A stretch of 40,162 nucleotides of DNA from a virus, in IMG/VR virus record IMGVR_UViG_3300013006_000062, positions 1-40,162 of that record; one strand, 5' to 3'. Below are positions 7,714-20,000 of this stretch, one piece after another. Position numbers and translations under genes: made by a program. A model generated the notes under the pieces. The model ran no database searches. It saw only the letters and a list, made by a program, of their open reading frames with translations, and was not told the DNA's origin. Position 1 is the first letter of the stretch, and each line of letters opens with the position of its first letter.

Positions 7714-10700
7714 ATGATCCCATCAACTACTAGCCAACTATTAATCACTGAAGATTGGAAAAAGATATACCAATCTTTTCGTAATGCTGATTTTAAAAGC
7801 TACGATTTTGAAACCCTAAGACGTACTATGATTCAATATCTTCAGGAAAATTTTCCTGAAGACTTTAATGACTTTATTGAATCTAGCGAATACATTGCAC
7901 TAATAGATCTAATTGCTTATCTTGGACAAAATTTAAGTTTTAGAATTGATCTAAACGCTAGGGAAAATTTTTTAGAAACAGCACAGCGTAGGGATAGTGT
8001 TTTAAGATTAGCACAATTAATCAGTTATAACCCATCGAGAAATGTTCCTGCACATGGATTTTTAAAAGTCACCGCAGTATCTACTACAGATACGGTGTTG
8101 GATTCTAATGGAACTAATCTAGCAGATACTAATATTCTTTGGAATGACGCTACTAATCCGGATTGGTATCAGCAGTTCATTAATATCATGAACTCGGCAA
8201 TGACCACTTATTTTGGTAAATCATTAGCTAAAAAAACCATTAACGGAATTACCACTGAGCAGTATAGAGTAAACAGTATAAATCGTGACGTATCTATTTT
8301 TAATCTTATTAAAACAATCAACGGAACTAACATGTCGTTTGAGGTTGTTCCTTGTACATTTTTAGGTAAAGATTATGTTTATGAAGAAGCTCCTGTGCCT
8401 GGTAATACCTTTGGTTTCATCTATAAAGATGATCTTCAAGGAGCAGGTAGTGCCAATACTGGATTTTTCACACACTTTAAACAAGGAACATTAACTGTTT
8501 CGGAGTTCAGTGTTACAAATCCTGTACCTAATGAAATTATCGGAGTTAATACCCCTGACATCAATAATACAGATGTATGGTTGTGGCAGTTAAACAAGCA
8601 AGGCAATTATGATACCTTGTGGACGCAGATTCCTTCATTAGTCGGAAATAATATTATCTATAACAGTGTTAATAAAAGCATAAGATCTGTATATTCTGTA
8701 AGTTCACGAGCCAATGATCAAATTGATTTGAATTTTGCAGATGGAGTTTTTGGTGATTTGCCCAAAGGCGAATTTAGATTATTTTATAGGCAAAGTAATG
8801 GACTGTCCTATAGTATTAAACCTGATCAATTAAGTGGGATTGTCATATCCGTTCCGTATATCAATGCATCTGGGCAGATTCACACTTTGCAAATGACATT
8901 GACTTTGCAGTATTCAGTTGATAACAGTGCTGGTACTGAATCAAATGCTGTTATACAAAACAAAGCACCTCAGACCTATTATACTCAAAATAGAATGATC
9001 ACAGGCGAAGACTATAATATAGCACCATTGAATGCCGGATCTGATATTTTAAAAGTTAAGAGTGTAAATCGAGTATCTAGTGGTATTAGCAAATATTTTG
9101 ATCTCAGTGACGTCACTGGCAAATATAGTAAAACAAATATTTTTGCCACTGACGGAATTCTTTATAAAGATACTAATGAAGACATATTTGAATTTGAATT
9201 TACTGGTAAAAATCAGGTACTGGCTGTAATTAAAAATTCAATAGCTCCTATTGTTAATAGCACAGGAGTACGTTCGTTTTATTTTGAAAATTACATTAGG
9301 CCTGAGTTAACTAGTTTAGCATTAAAATGGAAGGAGGTTAATAAAACTCCTGGGCAAAGTAGAGGTTATTTTTACAATGCCAATGGTACATTTGCAGTCG
9401 GTCCAGCATACACTGATACTAATCTTCGTTATGTAACTCCTGGTGCTTTAATTAAATTTGTTGCTCCTGCGGGCAAATATTTCGATAATAAAAACAACAT
9501 TAAAATCCTTCCAACGTCTGGTTTGCCTGGCTCAGGATCACTGTTTATCTGGGCCGCGATTAGCCAGGTGATTAATAATGGTGCGGGATTATTAGATGAC
9601 GGAACCGGTCCTGTTATCCTCGGATCTAGGCTGCCTAGCGATGCTATTCCTACAGAAATTTTATGTAGATATGTTGATCTTTTAGGTTATCCTATTGAAA
9701 CTGAGATTGCTAATATCTGCATGACTTATAAAAATTTCGGGCTGACTATAGATACAGAAACAAGAGAATGGAGTATTATTACTAATACTAATTTAAACAC
9801 TGTTGATAATTTCAGTTTGAATTATCAAAATAATCTTGAAGATCAAGGATTAGATGCTAGTTGGTTAATATCATTCACTTGGACTGGCAAATATTATAAA
9901 GTTAGATCTAGAATACTAAATTATATCTTTGAAAGCGAGCAAGAAACAGCTTTTTATGTTGACAAGACTTCTGTAAATTATGATTTCACTAGTAATACTG
10001 TAATCAAAGACAAAATTGATATATTATCTATTAATACAGTTCCTTCAGCATTGTCTACTGCTACAGCCACCATTGGCAGTGATCATAATTGGCAAATTGA
10101 CGGAGCAATAGTCGAGTCTGATGGATATGTTGATCCTAAACGAGTTAAAGTTAGCTTCTATGATTATAACAATTCGGGGAGAGTTACTAATCCCAATTCT
10201 TTTGATGAAGTGGTTGGTAGTGAATATGTCTATTTCAAAAAAACATTTGACGGTTTAAATTATACATTAACTAGAGACGATATTATACCTTTGCCTAACG
10301 AACAAAGTGTAACTAACGCACTGAAAATTGACAATCAGTTGTTTTATTTCTACGATAGTTCTTTAGGTGTGGTTAAATATTGGTCCACTACTACAGCTAC
10401 TTTAATTTATACTGATCAGTATCTAGGTAAAAGTGGCAGATCTGATCTCAAGTTTCATTATGTACACAACAGCGGAGATCAAAGAAGAATTGATCCCAGT
10501 AAATCCAATATCATTGACATCTATGTGTTGACTACAGTGTATGATACCAGTTATAGAAGTTGGTTAATTGGTAATACTACAACAGAGCCATTAGCACCGA
10601 CTAGCCAAAGTTTAGAACAAAATTACAGTGAATTTTTAAACAATATCAAGGCTATTAGTGATGAAATTGTATATCATCCTGTAAAATATAAAGTTTTATT

Positions 10701-11076
10701 TGGAGAAAAAGCAACTGCATCCTTGCAAGGAACATTTAAAGCGGTTAGAAATCTTAATAAAATTACCAATGACAATAATTTAAAAACAAGAATATTAACG
10801 GCCATTAATGAGTTTTTTGCTTTAGAAAATTGGGAGTTTGGACAAACGTTTTATTTCAGCGAATTGTCCACTTATGTTATGAATAATTTGACCCCAGATA
10901 TTACCAATTTTGTGTTAGTTCCTAAAACAGACACAGGTTTTGGCAGTCTATATGAGGTTAGTTGTTTATCTAACGAGCTATTAGTTAGCGGAGCAGGAAT
11001 TGCTGATATAGAAATTATTGATGCAGTTACGGCGTCGCAATTGAAAGCATCTTCATCTATTATTACTACAACTTAA
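7714..11076 (+). CDS. 6: baseplate wedge protein gp6
   Basis: 1120 residues. The N-terminus is a clear T4-like gp6 signature: FETLRRTMIQYLQENFPEDF, then FIESSEYIALIDLIAYLGQN and LSFRIDLNARENFLETAQRR (residues about 28-95). In T4, gp6 dimers form the continuous inner ring of the baseplate together with gp25 and gp53. T4 gp6 is 660 residues, so this protein has several hundred extra residues, mostly beta-rich sequence between the conserved N-terminal block and the C-terminal block near residues 970-1090 (LNKITNDNNLKTRILTAINE, then WEFGQTFYFSELSTYVMNNL), which is also gp6/gpJ-like. An exact late promoter lies upstream. The next gene starts one base after its stop, arguing for coupled translation with the giant protein in the gp7 position. 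Confidence 0.88.
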   Translation: MIPSTTSQLLITEDWKKIYQSFRNADFKSYDFETLRRTMIQYLQENFPEDFNDFIESSEYIALIDLIAYLGQNLSFRIDLNARENFLETAQRRDSVLRLAQLISYNPSRNVPAHGFLKVTAVSTTDTVLDSNGTNLADTNILWNDATNPDWYQQFINIMNSAMTTYFGKSLAKKTINGITTEQYRVNSINRDVSIFNLIKTINGTNMSFEVVPCTFLGKDYVYEEAPVPGNTFGFIYKDDLQGAGSANTGFFTHFKQGTLTVSEFSVTNPVPNEIIGVNTPDINNTDVWLWQLNKQGNYDTLWTQIPSLVGNNIIYNSVNKSIRSVYSVSSRANDQIDLNFADGVFGDLPKGEFRLFYRQSNGLSYSIKPDQLSGIVISVPYINASGQIHTLQMTLTLQYSVDNSAGTESNAVIQNKAPQTYYTQNRMITGEDYNIAPLNAGSDILKVKSVNRVSSGISKYFDLSDVTGKYSKTNIFATDGILYKDTNEDIFEFEFTGKNQVLAVIKNSIAPIVNSTGVRSFYFENYIRPELTSLALKWKEVNKTPGQSRGYFYNANGTFAVGPAYTDTNLRYVTPGALIKFVAPAGKYFDNKNNIKILPTSGLPGSGSLFIWAAISQVINNGAGLLDDGTGPVILGSRLPSDAIPTEILCRYVDLLGYPIETEIANICMTYKNFGLTIDTETREWSIITNTNLNTVDNFSLNYQNNLEDQGLDASWLISFTWTGKYYKVRSRILNYIFESEQETAFYVDKTSVNYDFTSNTVIKDKIDILSINTVPSALSTATATIGSDHNWQIDGAIVESDGYVDPKRVKVSFYDYNNSGRVTNPNSFDEVVGSEYVYFKKTFDGLNYTLTRDDIIPLPNEQSVTNALKIDNQLFYFYDSSLGVVKYWSTTTATLIYTDQYLGKSGRSDLKFHYVHNSGDQRRIDPSKSNIIDIYVLTTVYDTSYRSWLIGNTTTEPLAPTSQSLEQNYSEFLNNIKAISDEIVYHPVKYKVLFGEKATASLQGTFKAVRNLNKITNDNNLKTRILTAINEFFALENWEFGQTFYFSELSTYVMNNLTPDITNFVLVPKTDTGFGSLYEVSCLSNELLVSGAGIADIEIIDAVTASQLKASSSIITTT

Positions 11077-11077
11077 T

Positions 11078-14000
11078 ATGGCTGAACAAAATAAAAAATC
11101 AGTAAATTTTTTACCAGCATACATCAGATCAGATAAAAATTCAAAATTTTTATCTAGCACAATTGATCAGCTGATACAGACACCGAAGCTAGAAAGAATA
11201 GACGGATTTGTTGGATCTAACATAACTCCTAATTTTGATCCATCAGTCGACAACTATATTACGTCTCTTTCACCTTTAAGAAATTCCTATCAATTAGAGC
11301 CGGCAATGGTCTTCCGCGACTCTGTGTCTAACATCACGGATGTAGTCAGCTATGACGATTTAATAAATGAAATTTCAGTACAAGGTGGTAATGCTGATAA
11401 TTTAGATAGGGTTTTTAGGACAAAATTTTATTCTTATGATCCCTTAATTGATTGGGACAAGTTGATTAATTACAATCAATACTATTGGTTACCTAATGGT
11501 CCTGATGCCATAACAGTATCGGTACCTCCGGGATTTGGTAATTTTAATTTATTAAATAGTTCTACCTTCACAATGTCTAATGGTTATAAATTCAGTAATG
11601 GAATGAAGGTTATTTTTACAAATCCATTTAAATTACAAGGTAAAAATATTTCTTCGGGGACTGAATATATTGTTGAGGGTATAGGGTCTGGTATTAAATT
11701 AATAGATCTAAATTTATTAGAAGTCAACGGATCTTTAGCTACAATTTATAATGAAACTTTTGATAATTCAAAATTCGACCAGTATGGTTTTGATTCCGAT
11801 GAAAAATTGGCGTTAGTTCCAGAATATATTACAATTAACAGGGCAAGTAAAGATCTAAATCCATGGTCTAGATACAATAGATGGGTACATCAAGATGTAA
11901 TTAATACAACGGCTATAATAAACAATGTTGATCCGGTTTATCAATTTAAATACAAAGCCAAGAGACCCATTGTAGAATTTAAAGCAGATATTCAATTATA
12001 TCGATTTGGTAATAACGGAATTGAAAATATAGATCTTATTGATAATTCTACCACAGATATAAGCATAATAGAAGGAGCACTTGGTTATTATGTAGATGGA
12101 GAATTATTACAAAACGGATACAGAATAGTATTCAACAATGCTGATGATCTCACTATTAGAAATAAAATTTATAAAGTTAGATTCACTACTAGCACCTTTG
12201 TCATTCATCTTAGTGAAACTGTTGACTCTGGAGTTAGTGATCTAGATAGTGTATCTGTAAATTATGGAACTAATTATTCTGGAAAAAGTTTTTATTACTC
12301 TGTAGACGATGATAAATGGTTACTTGCCCAGCAACACGAATCTTTAAATGAGTTTCCTCTATTTGATCTTTTCAATAGCGATGGAATAAGTTACACTAAA
12401 AACGAAAACGAAAACAATTTCAGCGGCAACAAAATTTTTGGTTATGAATTAGGATCTAGTGTTGCAGACTCCGTGCTGGGATTTTCAGTTAAGCAAGATC
12501 AAAATGCCATAGGAATTGGTAGCTATCTGTTTAAAAATTATTTTATGACAGATTCTTTTTCTATTGTTATAGATAACATTAAACAAACACAATCAGCTGC
12601 TACAACATTCCTTAAAATTAACGATATTGACAATGGTGTGTATTCTTTAGCTAATGTTTGGACATCAGCTGAAAATTATCAAATTCCAATTTTAGAAACT
12701 CAAATAATAGGCACATCAACATCTACAGTATCTGTACTATCTTTAGACGCTCCATTAACTAGTACAGTTACTTCTTATCTATCATTTGTTAATTCAAAGA
12801 TAACACAAACTTCTGCAACTATTAATGCAACTTCCTTTTCTGTATCTTTTAATAATAGCTTGACTGAAAACGATGTTGTACTATTAAAAATCAACACTAA
12901 TCAAATTCCTAATAGTAATGGATGTTATGAGCCTACTTTAAGTTTAACCAACAACCCCCTTAATGGACCGATAGCTAGTGTAACGCTCAGTCAGTTAACT
13001 GATCATGTGGCCAGTATGGTTTATAGATCTTCTAATTTTGTTGGAGAATTTCCCGGTTCGAGCAATCTACGAGATTTATATGGTTACGAAAAATATGGGA
13101 CTCAATTAATTACTAACGAAAATCCTATTAGTTTTTCACATATTTTCTTAGGAAAAAAAGAACATAATGTTGTTGATTCGATTAGATTTGCAGCAGAAAA
13201 ATATAATCAATTTAAATTGAATTTCCTTAGAACGTTAGACACTATTACTGATCAAGTTGATACTGTGTCTATAGTAGATACAATACTATTGGAAATTAGC
13301 CAAAATAATACTCCTTCTTCATCTTTTTTTAGATCTGACATGGCAGGATATGGTCCTAGTAAAATCATTAGAGAAATTACAGTTACAAATTCTTATATAT
13401 CAGAGTATCCTATCGGTGTTGAGTTTGATCTCAGCAAACTAAGTTTCAAATCGGTACTGATTTATGTCAACAACGTTCAATTGATTTCAGGTCAAGATTA
13501 TGAATTTATATTGGCTAATGGATCAGTAAAATTTTTAACAACATTATCTGTGGGCGCAGTCATAAAAATTCACTACTATGAAAGCACTCTTAGCGGTTAT
13601 ATTCCTTCTACTCCTACAAAATTAGGACTTTATCCAAAATTTGTTCCTGCACGTATTACTGATGATAGATATGCTGACAGTTCTCAGTTGATGATACAGG
13701 GACACGATGGCAGTTTAACAAAGGCCTACGGGGATTTTAGAGACGATGTAATTCTTGAGTTTGAAAAAAGAATTTTTAACAATATTAAGGTAGAATGTAA
13801 TCGCACAATATATGATATACTATCGGTTATTCCTGGTGCTTTTAGAGAATCAGAGTACACCATTAATCAAGCTAATGATCTATTGGTTTACGATTACGCT
13901 AAATGGGCATCAATTTATAATGTAGATATTTTTACTAACGATACTTATGATGCTGGGACATATAGAACATGGAATTATACAAATACTGTTGACACATTAT

Positions 14001-17000
14001 TAGGTAAACCAGCATTTGGGACATGGAGAGCTGTATTTAAATATTTTTATGATACAGACCGTCCCCATACCCATCCTTGGGAGATGTTGGGTTTTACCAC
14101 TAAACCTTCTTGGTGGAATTCTAAATATGGGGTGTCTTATACACCTTTAAATGCTCCATTAATGTGGACTCATTTAGAAAATGGATATATTGCAGATGGA
14201 GAATTTAAAGGAACATGGGACAAATACAAAAGGCCTGGATTATCGAATATTATACCTGTAAATTCTAGCGGAGCATTACGAGATCTTAATTCGTTTTTGG
14301 TTGTAGGTGCAGGTCCTTCGAGTCAAAGAGAAGATTGGGTTTTTGGAGATTATAGTCCTGCTGAGGTTGCTTGGAGAAATAGTAGCTATTGGCCGTTTGC
14401 ATTAAATGTAGCTGCTGCCCTTTTATATCCTAGTAATTACACTTCTAAATTATTTGATGTCAGCAGGACTACTATTAATGCAATAGGACAAGTTGTTTAT
14501 AAAGAAGATAATCTTTATCTCGATCCTAGAAAACTGCTAATTGATGGTATAAATGATTCACAGACTTCTGGGTTTGGAAATTTTGTAATAGAGAAAGGAC
14601 AAACAAATTATCAAGATTATGTAACAAAATTAGCACAAGATTTAACCTACTTAGATTTAAATTTATTTCATAAGCTAGGTGGATTTACCAGTAAAGAAAA
14701 GATTCAAGTAAAGATCAATGCGGTTGATCCTCAGTCGACTAAACCTGGTATAATTTTACCTCCTGAAGATTACAGTCTAATACTAAATGTCAGCAATCCA
14801 ATAAAATCAGCAAGAATATCGGGTGTAATAGTACAAAAGGACAATGGAAATTTTGTTCTAAAAGGTTATGATAGAAATTATCCATTTTTTAATATCTACC
14901 AACCGATTAAAAGTGCTATAGACGGTGCAGTTGTTGTTGGCGGAAAACAAGAACATTATAATTTATGGCAACCAGCTACTAGTGACGGCAACAGCGGGCT
15001 AAGTGCCATTGATATTACTACAGCCGGCACCTATTCTATTAAATTTTATAAACAAGGTCAGATTGTTCTTTATAATGGAAGATATTATAGAGTTAAAACC
15101 AGTCATAACGCACAGACTGTATTTGATCCTAATTTATTTCAGCAATTGCCGAGATTGCCTAGTACTGGTGGTGCAAGGGCTCAAACATCTAATAGATTTG
15201 AAAATGTTGTCACTAAAGTAATCTACGGGACAATTTTTAGCACAATTCAAGAAGTTTACGATGTCCTAATTGGCTATGGGGCATGGTTAGAGGACCAGGG
15301 ATTTATTTTTGATCAATACAATGCTGATTTGGCTGAAATGGTGGATTGGAAATTTAGTGGCAAAGAATTCCTTTACTGGAGTACACAAAAATGGGCAGAA
15401 GGTAATCTAATAACTCTGTCTCCCTTTGCTGACTATTTAAAATATAAATTTAAAGATTCTGTTGTAGATAATTTGTTTGCTAAAAATTATGAATACAGTT
15501 TACAGAAAGCAGATGGACAGGGATTCCCTACAGATAATTTTGACATTATTAGAGAAGACAGCGGCTGTGTAATACAGACTAAAGATACACAAGAAGGAAT
15601 ATTTTTTGCAGTACTAAATTCGGTACAAAAAGAACATGGCATGGTATTCAATAATACCACTATATTTAATGACACTATCTATGATCCCGATTCTGGTTAC
15701 AGACAAAAAAGAATAAGATTGTATGGATTTAGGACCAGGGGGTGGAATGGTGATCTAACCAGTCCTGGATTTGTCTATGATAATGTAGAGATAACCGAGT
15801 GGCAATCTTACAAGGGGTATATTCCCGGAAAAGTGGTAAGATACAATGGAGTCTATTACGAAGCCAATCAACCGATTATCAGTGATGAAACTTTTGATTT
15901 TAACAAATGGGATATTTTGGCATCAAAACCAACTCCCCAATTTGTTCCTAATTTTGATTATAAGATTTCTCAGTTTGATGATTTTTATAGCTTAGACATA
16001 GATAATTTTGACTACACTCAACAAAAGTTAGCTCAACACCTTATAGGGTATACACCTAGAAAGTATTTGAATAAAATTTTTACAGATCCTATTGCCCAGT
16101 ATAAATTCTATCAAGGTTTTATTAGAGAAAAGGGAACTAAAAATCCACTGACTAAGATATTAAAGGCTAGTCAAAACAGAGATCAAGGATCAATTGAAAT
16201 TACTGAAGAATGGGCTATTAGAGTTGGTAGTTATGGCGGCTTTGAAACCTATAACGAAATTGAATTTACATTACAGGAAGGGCTGTATGTAGAAAATCCT
16301 TATGTTATTGAATTTATTGATAAGATCCCCTCTGATCCATTAGCTTTAGTTCACTATACTAGCTCGACTAATTTATTGATAACACCGTCAAATTATATTG
16401 CCACGGCAACTTTTGCGACAATTGAAGGAACATTTGATGACAATAATCTAGAATTAACTACGGCCGGATATGTAAGAACAGATGATGTAACTGCCACGGC
16501 ATATAATAAAAATAGCCTATTAGATATAGCTAACAATAGTATACTACAAAACGGTGACACCATCTGGTTAGGGTTCTTAGAAAATGGTGATTGGGATGTT
16601 TATAGATATACACACCAGCGAGCAAAAATAGCCGGAGTTTATGTCAGCAGTCCTGGCACTGAGATTACTTTTGTCACCAATATTCACCATAATCTACAGA
16701 TAGGGGACATAGTTTCTGTAGTTCGATTTAATGCTCAAGTTGATGGTATCCACATAGTGACGGCCATTCCTGAAGTAGGACAGTTCACAGTAGCTTCGGC
16801 TCTTGCAGGAATAGTTAACGAACCGTTATTGGCTTATGGTAGTCTTTATAGATTTGAATCGGCTAGGCACAGTGATTTTCCAGCACTTGCTGCTGCATCT
16901 GATTTGTTTAATCTTCCAGAAAATAGCAAGGTCTGGATTGATCAAGATACTGATCAAAAATGGGTAGCTTATGAAAAAATAAAAAATTATAATACAGGGA

Positions 17001-20000
17001 CAGTTTATTCTAGTATTTCAATCCCATCTGGCCAACACATGGGGGCTGCTATTGTTGCGGATAAAGATTCCAATACTGTATTGGTTTCTTTACCGGGATA
17101 TAAATCAGCAACATCGATTAATTATGGAAAAATTTCAGTTTATGATAAATCTACCAATGAAAATCTTGTTAAGAAATTTGATTATGCTTTAAACACAGGC
17201 GGTAAGATCTATTGCCAATTAAACACTTCAACAGATTTTGGTTATTCATTAGCATTAGATGATGCAAAAGATTTATTTTTAGCCGGGGCTCCAGTTGCCT
17301 CGGCTATTAGAGCAACAACTGCTACTAACAGGTTATTGGTATTATCTACAGGTACGGGTGTTATTAGACCTTCATATAAAGAGGGGTTAGTTAAAATAAG
17401 CAGCAGAAATGATCGAGATACCGCTGAGGTTACTTCGGCAGTATTAGCACAGCCTTATTCTACAGCAACTAATGCTAATTCTAGATTTGGACATTCTCTG
17501 TATGTTAATAAGGTTGCAGCATCTACTTCAACCTTATTGTTAGTTGGTGCCCCAGGTAGTAGTGCGTATCTTGGTACTGGAACAGTATATGCATACAATA
17601 TTGACAAATTTGGTACAACCGTTACAGTGACTAATCATCCTGCAGGAATCACAATAAATAGTACCTCTACCATATTGTTAAATCGTGGAAGCCGGTGGGG
17701 GTACGCTATTTCGGGTAGCAGTTCAGGGGACATAATAGCAATTAGTGCTCCTAAGTTTTATAGCTCGGGCTCGGCTGGAATTGTTCAGATATTTGATAAA
17801 AATTTAAATTGGAAGCAGAATCTTTCTTCGCCGTTTGATGTAAATGATGAATTTGGGCACGAAGTAAAAGTTTCTCCAAGTGGTGATTTTATATTTGTTT
17901 CTTCAATTAAATCACAATCTTATATAGGTACTATGGGTAAAGTTGCAGTCTACACCGTAAACGATTCCGGTACATATGTATTATCTCAGATTCTGAAGAA
18001 TCCTTTAGAAAATACTAATTTAAAATTTGGAGTATCTCTATCCATTAGCCAAGATGAACAAAATTTAATCATTGGTTCATTAGGAACTAACAGATCTAGG
18101 ATTTTAAAATTTTATCAAAATGCAAATAAAAAATTAGGCGAAACTACATTCGACAACAATGAAACACGATTCTTGTCATCAGTTGCTGATTCGGGTGCAG
18201 TCTATGTTTATAATAATTTTGACAATTTCTTTATACAGGCAGATGAGCTGTTACCTGATGAAATATTAGAAGGTGGCAGATACGGTTTAGCACTGGCATC
18301 CACTGACAACAGCATATTTGTTGGAGCTCCGTTTAATGATATTACACAATCTGCACAAGATAAATCTAAAGTCTATCAATTTAAGAAAAAGGATTCTACC
18401 AAAAATTCTTGGTACAGATTAAGAAGTCAAGGACCGTTAGTTGATGTTAAGCCATTTCAGCGAATTGCATTAATTGATACATTTAATGAAGAAGTTCTTG
18501 ATTATTTAGATATAGTAGACCCATTAAAAAATAAAATAGTAGGAATTGCAGAACAAGAATTAAAATATAAATTGGCGGCAGATCCTGCAATATACTCTGT
18601 TGGTCTAGCTGCAACTAATAACGATACAGAAACCAATTGGTTAGATGAGCATGTTGGAGAGTTATGGTGGGATTTAAGCACAGCCAAATATATTTGGTAT
18701 GAGCAAGGCAATGATATATTTAGAAAAAACAATTGGGGTAAATTATTCCCTGGAGCCAGCATTGATGTTTATGAATGGGTTAAATCTGACCTACTGCCTA
18801 ATGAATGGGCAGCTCAGGCAGACACTAGTCGCGGATTGATTAAGGGTATTAGTGGTCAACCTAGATATCCTGATAATACCGTAATATCAGTTAAACAAAT
18901 TTTTAACACAGTAACTGGATCATTTGAGAATGTCTATTATTTCTGGGTAAAAAATAAAACAATTGTACCTGGGCTAGTTAATAGACGAATAAGTTCTCTC
19001 CAGGTTGCCAACTTAATTGCAGATCCCTTAGCTAATGGATTAAAATTTGTTGAAGTTCTTTCGGCTAATTCCATAGCATTTGCCAATGTGCAGACTTCGT
19101 TAGTAGGTGATAGAATATCCGCCAACATAGCATTTGACACAATTGATAATCAAATTCCTAGACATACTGAATGGATGCTGATGCAAGAGGGCAGTTCACA
19201 TTCAATGCCTAATGAATTGTTAGATAAAAAACTAATAGACAGCCTGTTAGGTAGGGACCTATATGGAAGATCTGTTCCGGCCCCTGAATTAACATTTAGA
19301 AATAGATACGGGTTAGGTATAAGGCCACAACAGACCCTGTTTAAAAACAGATTTGAAGCATTGAGAAACTTAATAGAGTTTTCTAATTATATTTTAGAAA
19401 ATAATCAAACCACTAGTAATTATTATAGTTTTGACAAATTAAATTCTTATGAATCAATACCTGACGAGTTTCAACGAGAATACGATCAAATAGTTGATGA
19501 TATAGAAGAACTTGATACTATTGACACAACTTCTTATAGACAAGGACAGTTAACCTGTATAGTTAGAAATGGTAAAATTTACAGTGTATCTATAATTGAT
19601 TCGGGATATGGATATCTATTACCCCCCAAAGTTTCTGTTGCTTCTTCTAATGATGCAGAAATTTTAACCACAATTGACAATCAAGGTCAGATTATTTCTG
19701 TCAAATTGCAAAATGCAGGTAGCGGATTTGTTCAAGCTCCGGCACTAACAGTAAGACCCCAGGCAGTTGTAGTGGCTAATAATGTTAATGCTGGTGGCAG
19801 ATGGACGCTGCATACATTTAATTATCAACAGACTCTTTGGGATAAAGTTAGAACTCAGTTGTATAATACTCCGTTATTTTGGAATTATATAAACTGGGTA
19901 TCGACAGAATATGATCAATATAAATCTATAAAATATATCATAGATAATGTGTATGAATTAAATTTAATCAGTAATCCCCAACCTGGCGATTATGTTAAAA

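Noticed and set aside
17654-17660. ATAAATA inside the giant gene as a late promoter
   Set aside because: No gene start follows and the motif is expected by chance in AT-rich coding DNA.
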